Shown here piece by piece: positions 23,974 through 35,301 of a stretch of 64,000 bases of DNA. The stretch is from Phialocephala subalpina (Eukaryota; Ascomycota; Leotiomycetes; Helotiales; Mollisiaceae): NCBI GenBank assembly GCA_900073065.1, contig FJOG01000022.1, positions 325,057-389,056 on the forward strand. Direction: 5' to 3'. The position numbers and the translations under genes are program-made. The notes under the pieces were generated by a model. It had not been told where the DNA came from, searched no databases, and saw only the letters and a list, made by a program, of their open reading frames with translations. Each line of letters opens with the position of its first letter. The first letter of the stretch is position 1.

Positions 23974-24861
23974 GCCGATGAGGTTTTAAGGTGAAAGAGG
24001 AAAGACGCTAATGAGGAGAGAAACCATGAGATCAACCGCACTCAGAAGGGCGAAATCCGAAAAACATAGTTGCCCCAGCAGCATTGAAAGAAAAAGGGGG
24101 AGTGAAATGAGATGTATAAGATTAACGCGCTCGACGCGAATCGCACGCGTTGTCCGTGATTAGCTTCGAAAGGGCAAATGACGATGTTATAGTGGGAGTA
24201 GGAAAAGCGGTTGACATAGTAGTATTGGAAGAAGGAGGACTGTTGAACTCTTGAGAGAAATGCAAGTCAATGTCGTTTGTGAATGAAGGTGGAAAGTGCG
24301 ATGACCTCGGGAGGCCTTCACGGGCAGCAGGGTGTTGGAACACGCAGATTCGACTATCACGTGCAGCAAGCTTTCAGAATTAGGTTAATTGTAGGCACAT
24401 GCATACTTCCTGTATCTGGGTTGTTCAATTTCCCGTTCTTCCATACAAGTGCTTTCAAATGGGGGAAATGGAGTCCTTAACCAAGTCACGCACGTCGGGT
24501 TGGACTATGATCATTCACGTCACAAATGTATGAAAGTCCGAACATATCACAGTGATTCATGGTAGGAGAACAGATGTGCCGCTGAAGAAGATTCATTATC
24601 GCTAGGGGTTCAATAATCTTCATCTTCAGTCAACAGCGCTGCGTCCCGGTGGGGTGCTTTCGACCTTCCATCCTCTCTTCATTCCTTGTCCCATCCCAAT
24701 CACACATAGTTATCACCACTCATACTCATACACTCATCACCCTTATCTCCCTATGAACACAAGAGAAAATCAAAGCAAAGTTCCCAGAATCAGGCTTTGA
24801 AAATGTCCCTGAGCATCTGGTACAATAGCATGTCGCCAATGTGGAACGTTGGCGAGCTCAC
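23974..24861. other. Intergenic, nothing recognised
   Basis: No coding frame supported. It should contain the promoter of the DUF6604 remnant and the 3' UTR of the next reverse-strand gene. Confidence 0.45.
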
Positions 24862-27800
24862 TCAAACAACAGCAACAAGACTCAACTCCCTCATCGCAGC
24901 CAGCCACGACGACATGGAGCTTCCCTCTCTTGATCGCGAAGCAGAACAAGATTCTTCCGAAGAAGTATAAGTATTCAAAAGTCCACCTTGACAGCCAGTG
25001 CCATCAAATCTGGAAAGGAAAGCCATGACAGCAAGACCCATATGAGCTATGTTATCGAACGACTCGATGAGCTTGGGTAGCTGCGCCGTGATGACAGCAC
25101 AGAGAGTAAGCTTGACAACAGCAACGATTGGATCGTTGCCAATCCATTGCGTCGCCGCCTGTCTGATGCTGTCAAGATTGTCGATGAGGGGGGATGTGGC
25201 GAGAGCAACGAAAACCATCGTTACGAGGTTGAAGAATGAAGTCGTCGCCGATGTAGGTCGGGGGAGGAGGTACGGCAGGGCTAGGGGGATGAGGAGTTGT
25301 AAGCATGGTGATAGCGATATGTATACACCAGTTGAAGAAGCCTGAAGTATTGTTAGTTCGAGATCCTGGGGAGATGGGGAGACGGGAGGATATACAATAT
25401 ATGAAGCGAATAAAGCTGTGAGAAGGGGGAGCACCAGTTGGTACGCAGCCGAAGTGTTTGTCTGGCCGTCAACAACAGAGGCACCAGGTAGAACTGCACT
25501 ACTGTCTTGAAGTGACAGTGTGGTACTCTGATCCTGGAGGCTTTCTGAAAGTCCCAAGTTGCTGGGGACATTGATCGACAAATTTTCCGAGCGCAGAATT
25601 TCGGCATGGCTTCCGCCTACCACTGGATGTGCCCTCTTGACATTGTCGATCGTATCGTTGCTGGCAGTGCTTTCAGCCTGAGCATAGCTCCTGTAGCGAT
25701 GGACCTGGGCACCAGATTCTCGTTCTCCGCCGATCAGTGGTACATTCGCTGAACCATAGCTCTGTACTAGTGATGATTGATCCTCAGTCGGGGGGGAAGC
25801 ATGAGCCAAATCCGGCAGCACTTCGTTAGCAGCGAGTGAGTATCGACCATCACCGCCAGACTCCATGCCCAAAGTAGCTTCGAACGGTGATCGGTATTTC
25901 GCAGCATCCCTCGATACAGTGCTGGCAACAGTAGGCTGGTCATCAACGAGTACGCTTGGGGTGCTGTTCAGACTTGATGAGCCACTACTACTGCTACTAC
26001 TGCTCTGCCATTGATGGGTACTTTCCACCCACATTTGAACGCCTGACTCAAGCGGAGAGGGCGATCTGTGAGTCTGAGTGTCAGATTCCGGAGCAAAGAG
26101 GTGGACGTTGGAGCCAGATGTGAGCATGAGGCTATCGGTTGGGGGGGACGTTCCGGTGCTCTGAGCTTCAAGGGCATTAATCGTGGCACATAGTGACCGG
26201 ACGATTCGCCTTGCTTGAATCTGGCATTCGCGGAGGTAGTCGGGACGGACTTCTGGATCAAGCTTGTTGTATCGCTGGTGGCTGGGGGATTGTGACAGCA
26301 CCTCCCTAGCACGTGATGATACAAGTTGGAGTCGTGAAGCCAGTGTCTGTACTTGAGCAAGAACAGTGCGGGGCAGGTCAGCGATGTCATCAGATTGTAC
26401 TTGTGCAAGTACGGATTGGAGTCGTTGGAGTTCGGTGCCCAAATTGGCTGCTTGTGGGATCGAGCTGCTGTTGAGAGCGTCGCTGGTTGATTGGCAAATA
26501 TCAGCGAATACAGCAATTGTAGACGTCCCAAGTGAGGTGGGTGATTCCGATGATAGTGCGAGCACGCCATGTCTCTGGCTGAGGAGTCGGCCTCGTACGC
26601 CGCCTGGTTGATCTGATGGATCCACTTCGATGCCAGAATCTGAGCCTGGTTGGTTGGCAAGTGGAAGTGAGCTTTGAACGAAGCCTGTGCTATCGGGCGA
26701 AGCTGGTCTCTTCTTTGACTGTCGTTGGCTGCCATTCGATGATTCTGCAAATGTCCAAAGTGAGCTGGATGATTCTGACGGTAGGTTTCGGGAGAGGTTA
26801 CCAGTGCCAGCTTGTCCCTGAGGAGATGGGACATTGAGGCTAGCCTCAAGAATGCTCCAATCCGACGAAGAAGATAGTGGACTATCATTGTCTATCGCAT
26901 TCTGGATTACTGGTCGTGAGTGTAGCGAGCCATCATTAAAGAAGCCTTGCGATAGCGAATTGTCCATTGGCGATACATCTGGTGATTGTTCCCAGCTTAC
27001 TGGGATATTCGAGAGTTGCCCAGAGTCGGTTGATGGACCCGATGGGTGAGGCCGTGTGTGTGACACTGGCATTGGCATATCATTACCGCCGATTGAGCTG
27101 GCCCATTGATCCAGGCCATACTGATCCACGAGCTGTGGGGTATGGCCAAAGTTATTGTTGTCCCAGTTGAAGTTGGACAATTGAGGATCGGAGAAGTCGA
27201 ATGAATCATTGACTTGTGGGATGCTATTCAGATCATTGATGTCGAAGCTGAATTGACTGAGATCTTGGGTTTCGAGACCAGCGAATGAAATGTCGGTATT
27301 CCATGTGTCTTCAGGGAAGAGCACGAAATCATCAATAGGATTCGATGGGCTGAATGAGGGCGTGGAACCCGAAGCGTATGAAGTCTGAGGAGTCAAAGAC
27401 GGTATACTACTGCTCATACTACTACTCGGGGGACTCGGCTTAGGCGGTGCGTTCGAAGAGGAGGAAGTGGATGTTCGTAACATTTCGGCGGATCTCTTAT
27501 GAGCTGGATCGCACTGCAGACGCAGACATTAGCCAATGTCCCTGAAGACTGGGGACATTCAACTTACGCGGATCTTCTTTCTCTTGCAGTCTGGGCAAGC
27601 CTTCATGATTCTCATCAAATGGGCATGCTCGCGCTGCTCCTTGGTCTTTGTGCCTCGACCAGCGGAAGTAGTAACGTCGATACCATCTTTGGTCATAATG
27701 GAGAAACCAGGCAATCTGATCTCCGCATCCTTCTTGGACTCCTTTCTTGGCTTCTTCGCAACTCGTCCCTTATTGTGTGTAGGTGGAGTCATGGAGAAAG

Positions 27801-28152
27801 AGCCATATCCAGAATCACCAAAATTGGCAGAAGAGCCAGGAGAGGTGAAGACTGGAGAGAGCCCAGAGGATTGAGAGGCTGGGCTTTGCTCAAAGGCGGT
27901 AGCAGTAGCAGACCATTGAGGGAGGACATTGTATGTTCGGGTGAGGGCACCGGTCATGATGTCGACGGTGGCATTGTTGTAAAAGTCAATGGTGATTTCG
28001 GACAACTTGTTCTGCTTGGAAGCAGAACCTGTGACATAGAGGTTAATCAGATCCTCGAGTTCCTTGGAGCCTAGGGCAGGCTGGAACTGCAGAGGAGCAC
28101 CCAGGAAAGGCTGGGTGATGGTGAAAGAGGTGTAGCGATTAGTGGACGCCAT
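24862..28152 (-). CDS. Large putative regulator with a half Zn2Cys6 motif and hydrophobic C-terminus
   Basis: Exons 28152-27568, 27513-25396 and 25341-24862 give 1,060 residues. The first intron (54 bp) splits the zinc motif in phase 0 after KKIR. The second (25395-25342, also 54 bp) is inferred from GTATAT, a GAACTAAC branch site and CAG; because it is a multiple of three, the frame stays open if it is retained. The N-terminal 120 residues are a folded-looking domain (YTSFTITQPFLGAPLQFQP, LSEITIDFYNNATVDIMTG). Next comes a basic stretch, then ACPDCKRKKIRCD at about 187-199, with C-x2-C-x6-C only: the second half of a fungal Zn2Cys6 cluster is absent. A long Ser/Asn/Gln/Pro-rich acidic region follows. 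The last 200 residues contain several hydrophobic segments. I recognise no named family; a transcription-related role is inference. Confidence 0.85.
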
Positions 28153-29120
28153 TGCGCTGACTTTCGCGATAGCTTATCGATTGAATGTTTGTACGTGTAG
28201 AGGGGTAGAATATGGATGTTCGTTTTCTGCCGGGTGACTCGAGGCCGTTGCTGATTCCAAACCGGCAACAGAGTGATTTCGGGGAAGGTAGAAAGAATGC
28301 TTACGAAGTAGAAAAGAACTTGATGCCTCGAGGAAAAGCGAGGTCTAATATGAACTGGCCGTCAGTCGCATTTCCAGGCGCAGGTAAAGTGCGCACAGCT
28401 ACGCCGGTCCCAAAGGGGAAAAGGCGTGGATGCCTGTACCCCGTCTTTACAGCAGATACACTTCACTTATTGGTCGAGATTACCATGCATAGGGCACCGC
28501 CTTGAACTGGCGTCGGCGAGACCAATTCAGTTAGTGCTTTTATGTACGAGCGATGACTCCACCAGCCATCACTTCAATCCACCCCGAATTGACCAATCCC
28601 ATCCCCCAATTCGCTTCTCCTACACCACCTGTGACTGTTCTCTCTCGGTGCACTGGAGGGCCTCCACCAGAGAGGAACGGAGATTATATACATTTGGTGA
28701 AAATGGGGGACTTTCCGGGGTTGCAGCTGCCCTGTGGCTTGTCCGCAGCAAGCCGCTTTAATTTTTGGCGGTTGACTTTCTGACTCACAAGCTCGGGTCA
28801 GACTGGTGTGACACTCGACGTAACGTTCAACTTTCTGCATACGAACTCCTTTTGAAAAAGATGCACACTTTTTGTAACATTCTCTTATTGGTAGGTAAAA
28901 AAAATAGTACAGTATAGTGTAATCGAAGCAGAAGATATATATATAGCTGAGAAGATTCAGAAGAATGTCCAGAACGGGTGGCTGCATTTTGACACATTCC
29001 CGGGACCTTCATATACTCCATGTCATGTCATGTACCATCAAGTATGAAGAGCATCTCGATTATTCTTCATCGTTGTTGTATAGTTGAATTCCTCTGTTCA
29101 TCACCGATATCCCTGTCCTA
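28153..29120. promoter_or_regulatory. Upstream region of the half-zinc-cluster gene
   Basis: About 970 bp upstream of the ATG at 28152 contain no credible gene. A short TA run lies near 28936-28944. It ends at the MITE. Confidence 0.4.
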
Positions 29121-29571
29121 CAGTCACCTCGGTTAAGTTCCCGTGATTTGCTGTTTTACCACCAAAAGTTACACGTAACACTTCAAAGTTTACCCACATC
29201 TCCACCTAATTACTAGATATCTAAGTCGTGGGATCTTTTAATTGGAGCATTGCACGTATTTCTTCCGATTTTTAATAAAGTGGCGGATAGTTTCCTAGCA
29301 AATTTTGGGCTAGTAATAAGGGGTTTGGGTAAAATGATGCAATTCGCTAACAAAATCGCTTAAATATTATATCCTCTGAGTTTAATACCCTGCTTTTCTA
29401 TTAAGACATTAAATGAAATACAATCCGAGGAAGCAATTTAATTAGAATTGTTCGAAATACTTGGGATTTTAATTCTTGTGTATTTTTAAAAGGTGATTGT
29501 TGTGATGCGCAGCGTGGAATAAGGTTTTGGTGTAAAAACAGCAAATCACGGGAACTTAACCGAGGTGACTG
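29121..29571. mobile_element. 451-bp non-coding MITE with 47-bp terminal inverted repeats and TA target site
   Basis: The left end (29121-29167) begins CAGTCACCTCGGTTAAG. The right end (29525-29571) is its reverse complement at 45 of 47 positions, with two adjacent mismatches. TA dinucleotides flank both ends (29119-29120 and 29572-29573), as expected for a Tc1/mariner-type (Fot1/pogo-like) target duplication. The interior is AT-rich and has no frame long enough for a transposase, so it would depend on one supplied in trans. High similarity of the ends suggests recent activity. The superfamily assignment rests on the TA site and the CAGT-type terminus. Confidence 0.9.
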
Positions 29572-30376
29572 TAGCAAGCTCCCACCTCAACACCAACATT
29601 TGCATAAAAAAAGTAACAATCGGGAGTAAATGCCAATCCTTCCTTTTCTCAGGGAAGTGCAGGTAATGATACACGTGATTTTAGACCAAGAAGAAGAGAT
29701 CAGGTTCTATGCGTGCCACGTGGTACGGTGTTGTGCTCCATCCCAAAACGCCGAGCGATTAAAGCAAGATTACTATGCTGATAAGAAGAAAATTCGTGTA
29801 GCGACTGTGATCCATCATGAATCGTGACAAAAGGATGCAACAGACATAATTCGTAAGGCGTGAATTGGGTTGTGAGTGTGGAGAGATCCTGTCATGACCA
29901 TCCGCCGACATGGATATATGCAAGAGGTGTTATGTGTCTGTATTTGGGGGGAGAGATTTGAAGTAGAGATAGCCTCAAATAAGCGTCCACTTTTCTGTGA
30001 AAAGAGTTAGTAAGGTTGAGCGCAAAATGATGGAGGTGAGTGTACTTACGATTTTAGCTGCCTGCTCCGTTGACTTGTAAGGTGCTTTATAGGGAAGGAC
30101 GCCCATTTGCCCGGTTTCAGCAGATTACAATCAGTCTCGTAGTTTTTGCACGTAGATGACTCACTAGAAGACCTCTAACACGGAAAGTATTCTCGAAGAC
30201 TCAGGGTAGGATACCTTTTCAGCTGTTCAGCTGAACTTTGCAAATGATGGTTTTAGCGTCCAAAATTTGAAGCAAAATTGTACACTGATGCAACACACGC
30301 CAGAGTGACGTCAAGAAGGGCGCGGGTTTGTCTCGCAAAATATTCCAGAAGCTCTGTTGGTGTGCTCTCAGTGTCT
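29572..30376. other. Intergenic, nothing recognised
   Basis: No recognisable gene between the MITE and the 3' end of the ZGRF1-like gene. It is moderately AT-rich. Confidence 0.45.
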
Positions 30377-33112
30377 TTAAGTGCAGCCAGCAGCAGCCTT
30401 TACAGTCCTCAATTTCCCAACTGTCTCATGAACACTAGGACCAAATAAATCGAACGCTTCTCGACTCCATGGCCCACCATCTAATGCTTCTTTTGATGCT
30501 GCTCCACGAGCCTTCGCTGCGTCATTCCTGCCACTGATTTTCTCGGTTCGGGTGGACAATCGTGGCGGCTGTGGAGCCATAACATTAGACGTTGGGCTTA
30601 GAGTATCTATTGTGTTTGCTGCGAGAGCTTGAACGGATTTCCCACGCGTTGCAGGATTGACCAATAATCTCCTCGGTGGAGGCATACTCGGTATCACTGC
30701 AGCCGCTGGCCTCATTGGTGCTCTGTCTGCATGCAATGTCCCATCCATGGCTGGTACATTTTCTCCAGCATCCACTGGTGCCGAGTTCTCTGGAGGCTGT
30801 GGCAGCTCGGAGAAAGTCTTCGGGGGCATTTCGCGTGGATTTTCGTGGTTCTCGGGTGGTGGGCGTGTAACTTCGGGCCTAGCCTCGATGTCTGGAACAA
30901 TTTGAGGCACGCCAGCTAGTTCATGCTGTTGACTAGCTGATGACTTGACTAGTGATCGGAAATGCTCCCTATCAGCCTGGATATCACCAATGCAATGCCC
31001 AGCCAGTGACTTCGGCTTTCGTCCTCTTGATATTGAGCCTTCTGGTTCGGGTGCAATGACCTCTGTGCGGACTGTCTGGGCTAGAGTTGTGACATTTTCG
31101 GCCTCATTCGCAGGACTAGAATCAAGAACCTGATCTTGGTGGTCAGGGATGCGAGCTAGAGCGGATATAGGAGGGTTGTTCACCCTTTCAACTCGATCTT
31201 CATCGGCAATAATGCCTATAGAGCTCTCTATTAGAGACCGTTCGCTTTGGTGAGGAACCTCAGGCGGTGGCTTCTTGGAGATGGCTGGCGGCGAGGATGG
31301 TTCGAGATCTGGACTACTTTGTTCCTTGCTCTGTTCTGGTGGAGCTAACCCTTGCACTTCCTCGCTCGCCTCCTTTTCATTAGCGGAGTTTTGACCGTTG
31401 CCCAAGTCTACTGATGCCTCGAGATCCATCTTAGCCTGTCCGCTTCTTCGAGAGAGAAGTTGGTCAATCATCTGACGATCGATTCCACTGTCAATACCAC
31501 TATCAATAGGCGAAGATAAGTCGTCTAGGTCCATGATTCTGGTACGTCGTTCACCTCTGAGTCTCGCTTGCAGCTTTTCTTCCTGCTTCTGGCAGAAGGC
31601 GTTTAGTTGAATGGTTGCTTGAGAAAGTATGATCTCGTTCGAAGGCTTCGGCGGCTTCTGTATTGGCATTGAATTCGAGCGACGCAGTCCGGAAGAGTCC
31701 ACTGAAGCACGTTGTCGCGAGCTTGGCCGGTCCATGAGCATCATCATCCTCGGGCCTGACCTGGCCTTGATGCGTAGAGCTGATATTGGCCTGTTGGGTG
31801 TCGGTTCGATGCCAGAGGAGTCCTGCACCGAAGTCCTGGGCCGAGTCGCCTCTTTGCGGACAGCTGGAGTTACTTTCTCTCTTGCACCCTTCCTTGGTGG
31901 AGGCGGAGAAGAGCTCAATGAAGAAGGGATTCTACTCATCTGAGCCTTTGGACGTTCTTTGGGCTTTGGCGCGACCTTGAGGGTTGGTTTCTTGGAGGAA
32001 ACAATTCTGTTGAAGCTGTCTCCCTCCTCCTCCTCTCCCGAGGACTCTTCATGCGCACATCTGTTGCTTGTGATTAGAGGTCGCGGTGTTTCTATCCGGC
32101 CTATACGGTTCCGCCCAAAGCTTTCTGGGCGAGACAGCGACAAGGCTGCGCCGGTAAGGTTACTAGCATATCCACTCTTTGCAGTAGGAGATCGCTTAGA
32201 CTTCTTCTGAACCTTGGATGGTCTCGTCGTGTCTTTCACTCCACTTGTCCTGCCATGCGGGCCTGGATGGGGGGGAGGGGGAGCGGGGTTGAGGATGATG
32301 AGGGGAGGTTGGTGAAGTGAAGTGAAAGCTCCGGCGCCGGGAACTTGGTCGGAATCATCACTCCCGGCCAAGGTGAGATCAATAGTCGAACGTACTGGCA
32401 CGGAGACTTTCATCTTCAATGGTTCATACCGTATGGTTGGTGTGCTCTGTGGTCTCGAAGATTTCAAGCTCAGTGCCGTACCCATCAAGTTTTGAGCGTA
32501 GCCACTTTTGCTTGGTGCAGGCTCATTCTGTCTCCGTCTCTTGGCGGGTCGCTCTTGCTCATCTTTCTCTTGTGCGTCGGTAAGCTTCTGCCTCTCTTCA
32601 AATGGAGAGGTGCCCGGTACCAGCGCTCTCCCATAGTGGCCAGTCGGGGCCACGAGAGTATTTAGAGATTTGGGCTGTAGATGGTTCGAGGTTGGGGTTC
32701 CCTGTGTCCTGAACGTAGAGGCAGCCGGTGATGCTATCTTTGCAGCAGCTCTCTCCTCTCTATCTTTGACACGTTTGTCCACCAACTCCGTAAGATCCTG
32801 ATCCCTTTTTCCGATGCATTCGCCAACTTCGACAAGTATGCCTGATCGCTCCAGCTCGAGTTCCTCGCCTTCAGCAAACTCCGAGTCTTCACGAAAGTGT
32901 GTATCTCCCACGAAATTCGACCTTTCATCGTAGACCATGACCCGCTTGTTGAAGGTGTGAAATTTGAGTCGTCCATCCTGCCATCGTTTCTGCTTCCGTC
33001 GTAGGTCTTGCGTGTACAGACATCGAAATTCGAGAACAGGCGCAGTGTTCTGTGTCTGGGGCACGTTCATCGAAGCAGTCACAGCTGCAGAACCAGGAAA
33101 CGAGGAGGTCAT
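30377..33112 (-). CDS. ZGRF1/Mte1/Dbl2-like (DUF2439) DNA repair and telomere protein
   Basis: The open frame extends upstream to 33460, but the family N-terminus fits the ATG at 33112 (MTSSFPGS...), giving 911 residues. Residues about 25-105 form the DUF2439/ZGRF1 N-terminal domain: VLEFRCLYTQDLRRKQKRWQ, LKFHTFNKRVMVYDERSNFV, EGEELELERSGILVEVGECI. The family includes yeast Mte1 and fission yeast Dbl2, which work with the Mph1/Fml1-type helicase at recombination intermediates and telomeres. The rest is long, disordered and Ser/Pro/Arg-rich, carrying two copies of a short motif SGYAxNLxGxALSL (residues 203-216 and 313-326). The C-terminus has PWSREAFDLFG. No helicase domain is attached, unlike animal ZGRF1. 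It is divergent from RVS167 with 693 bp between starts. An intron in the leader (33113-33460) cannot be excluded. Confidence 0.85.
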   Translation of the reverse strand: MTSSFPGSAAVTASMNVPQTQNTAPVLEFRCLYTQDLRRKQKRWQDGRLKFHTFNKRVMVYDERSNFVGDTHFREDSEFAEGEELELERSGILVEVGECIGKRDQDLTELVDKRVKDREERAAAKIASPAASTFRTQGTPTSNHLQPKSLNTLVAPTGHYGRALVPGTSPFEERQKLTDAQEKDEQERPAKRRRQNEPAPSKSGYAQNLMGTALSLKSSRPQSTPTIRYEPLKMKVSVPVRSTIDLTLAGSDDSDQVPGAGAFTSLHQPPLIILNPAPPPPHPGPHGRTSGVKDTTRPSKVQKKSKRSPTAKSGYASNLTGAALSLSRPESFGRNRIGRIETPRPLITSNRCAHEESSGEEEEGDSFNRIVSSKKPTLKVAPKPKERPKAQMSRIPSSLSSSPPPPRKGAREKVTPAVRKEATRPRTSVQDSSGIEPTPNRPISALRIKARSGPRMMMLMDRPSSRQRASVDSSGLRRSNSMPIQKPPKPSNEIILSQATIQLNAFCQKQEEKLQARLRGERRTRIMDLDDLSSPIDSGIDSGIDRQMIDQLLSRRSGQAKMDLEASVDLGNGQNSANEKEASEEVQGLAPPEQSKEQSSPDLEPSSPPAISKKPPPEVPHQSERSLIESSIGIIADEDRVERVNNPPISALARIPDHQDQVLDSSPANEAENVTTLAQTVRTEVIAPEPEGSISRGRKPKSLAGHCIGDIQADREHFRSLVKSSASQQHELAGVPQIVPDIEARPEVTRPPPENHENPREMPPKTFSELPQPPENSAPVDAGENVPAMDGTLHADRAPMRPAAAVIPSMPPPRRLLVNPATRGKSVQALAANTIDTLSPTSNVMAPQPPRLSTRTEKISGRNDAAKARGAASKEALDGGPWSREAFDLFGPSVHETVGKLRTVKAAAGCT
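32135..32176 (-). other. Second SGYAxNLxGxALSL motif of the ZGRF1-like protein
   Basis: This segment encodes SGYASNLTGAALSL, again preceded by a basic stretch (KVQKKSKRSPTAK). Eleven of 14 residues match the first copy, inside otherwise unalignable disordered sequence. Confidence 0.85.
32465..32506 (-). other. First SGYAxNLxGxALSL motif of the ZGRF1-like protein
   Basis: This segment encodes SGYAQNLMGTALSL, preceded by a Lys/Arg-rich stretch (AKRRRQNEPAPSK). Confidence 0.85.
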
Positions 33113-33805
33113 TGCCACAGAAAGGAAAGCTGGGCGATATGCACCATTGCTTCGCGACCATGGGTTTTCGTCTGATGAATTGTTGTTGACTTTCGCGTGT
33201 CGTGAAATGAATTGTGTTGAGACCGCGATCAGAAACATGGTAAGACGCGCCTTCCTAACGCGCCCCACGTGCAGGCTAGCTCGGATCTTCTGCCAGCCAA
33301 TGGACTTTCCCCAGCCAAGAATCACGTCCCTTTGATATACTTCGTAGATCAACTGCAACCACGATCGCAGACGAAGCAAAAATGTCCAATTGCTTCGACA
33401 GACATTCTTACCCCAAGGATCTTCGTCCCTCATTCTCCATTCCTCGATGCTGCCCTTCATTCTCGTGTTGACCTGCCTGAGGTAAGTGTTGGGATGTCAT
33501 TTTAGGCGCATCCTGCTTCCAGAACCACCCCGCGCAGCCAACCTGTTTCAGGAGAGAACTTGGAGCTTGTTGTGCGCCGCAAACCGCAGCAACCTCGCAA
33601 CTCTCCACCTCTCAGCGTGATTGTTTTTCCCTATTACGCGGCGAGGCTGTGCCAATTGACTATCTGGACTCGTTTCTCTTTTTCTCTGTTGTCCTCTTCC
33701 TATCAACATCACGTCTCGTCAGAACCACAACCATCGCCAGGCAGCTTAGCAGAGTCCCAGTTACTACCAACCTTTCAACTGCATACGATCACTAATTCCG
33801 CCACG
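33113..33805. promoter_or_regulatory. Divergent promoter region, ZGRF1-like gene and RVS167
   Basis: 693 bp between divergent start codons; both promoters must lie here. The open reverse frame through 33460 is treated as leader. Confidence 0.5.
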
Positions 33806-35301
33806 ATGAATTCCATGCATCGCCAGTTTGGCAAGCTCATGAAGAAGGGAGCTGGAGACACTGCAAATGTTGCTGTACTACTTAACGATTACGAAGACGC
33901 TGATAAAATGCTCACAAAGGTTCATCCCAAGCATTGGAACTCCTGGTCATAGCTTGCTAACCGGCAATACCAGATAATAGAAGCATCGAAAGCTTGGAGG
34001 GATGCCTGGGTATCCATCCTGAGCATACAAGTGTCGACAACTTCTATCTTCGAGGAGCTGTACCAGCCTATAATCGGAGCAGGCGATGGACATGGTCCAC
34101 GGCCATATATGACACCACGAGATCAGCTAGATCGAACAACGAAATTGAAGCTGGCATACACGGAGCTGAAGACCGATCTGCTGGAAGAAGTGGGCATGAT
34201 GGACGCGCGTGTTATTAAGCCTGCGACGGATGCAAAAGAGTACTTGGCGCCTATAAAAAAGACGATCAAGAAACGAGAGAACAAGAGGCTTGACTGGGAG
34301 CGCTACCAGGACAAAGTCCTCAACTACCAGAGGAAAGTGAAGCGCACAGACCGTGAGAATGCGGCATTGGCGAAGGCAGAAGAGGAATTGTCTAGAGCGG
34401 CAGAGGTTGGTTGCACAAATCCACCTTACTCACGCAAGGCTGACAATAAGAAAAGGACTTCAGGGTTGCAGATGATCGCATTCGAGAGACTCTCCCTCCT
34501 GTCATCGCAGCTGCCTTTTCGATGCTTCCTCATATTCTCGCCGTACAGATTATGATCCAGAATACGCTCTTGGCTCAATACTATACGACGCTTCACAATT
34601 ACTGTGAAGATAATGGCTTCCCATCTCCGCCACCACCAATGGAGGATGTCATATCTACATGGAACAGGGACTTCAAGCCTATACAACAAGAAGTAGAGGG
34701 CATCAATTGCATTGCTCGTGGGAAGGCGGTCCATCAACCTATGGCTCTTGGGGAAGGGGAACGCAAGAACTCTTCAGTTACTGGCTTGAATGTCCGAAAT
34801 GGTTTCCGCCGGCCCTCATCCCAAGGTAGAATAAATTCAGGATCGCAGCCTGTAACTCCCAATCCCGAAGCTCATCGCGTCAACCGAATCCCATCATACA
34901 ATTCGATGTCCATAACCTCACCTCCAGCACCGGAACCCACTCCTTCGCCAGAACCCACACCCGCCCACACTCCAAACGAGTATGGGTCTCACCTGTCGCC
35001 GCCAGTCTCCTCATACGGCTCTCACTCTCCAGCCGGTCCAAAGAGAGACTATTTCCAAGATGCCGTTGTGCAAAAGAAGAAACCGCCCCCACCTCCTCCG
35101 AAGCGAATCGGCTCTCAGAATTCCGGCATATTTGCAGTAGCACTCTTTGCTTTCGAGGGCCAATCTCAAGGCGACCTGAGCTTCCGTGAAGGCGACCAAA
35201 TCAAGGTTGTCAAGAAAACAGACAGCACAGACGACTGGTGGGAAGGCGAACTCAGAGGTGTACGAGGCAGCTTTCCAGCAAACTATTGCAAGCTTGCCTA
35301 A
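33806..35301 (+). CDS. RVS167: BAR-SH3 protein Rvs167 (Hob1-type amphiphysin)
   Basis: Three exons (33806-33919, 33974-34405, 34456-35301; 1,392 nt, 463 residues) join in frame, with introns of 54 and 50 bp. The BAR domain opens as typical of the family (MNSMHRQFGKLMKK, DYEDADKMLTKIIEASKAWR) and runs to about residue 240 (AVQIMIQNTLLAQYYTTLHN). A Ser/Pro-rich linker contains a polyproline stretch (KKPPPPPPKR). The SH3 domain fills residues 406-463, with ALFAFEGQSQGDLSF, the WW pair and GSFPANYC. The SH3 domain distinguishes it from Rvs161/Hob3. By family knowledge it acts in membrane scission at endocytic sites with actin regulators. All motifs are intact. Confidence 0.96.

Noticed and set aside
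29121..29571. Solo LTR or hairpin RNA at 29.1-29.6 kb
   Set aside because: The ends are inverted, not direct, repeats, lack TG...CA termini, and are flanked by TA; a MITE fits better.
33113..33460. N-terminal extension of the ZGRF1-like protein to 33460
   Set aside because: The extra 116 residues do not resemble the family N-terminus; the ATG at 33112 fits.
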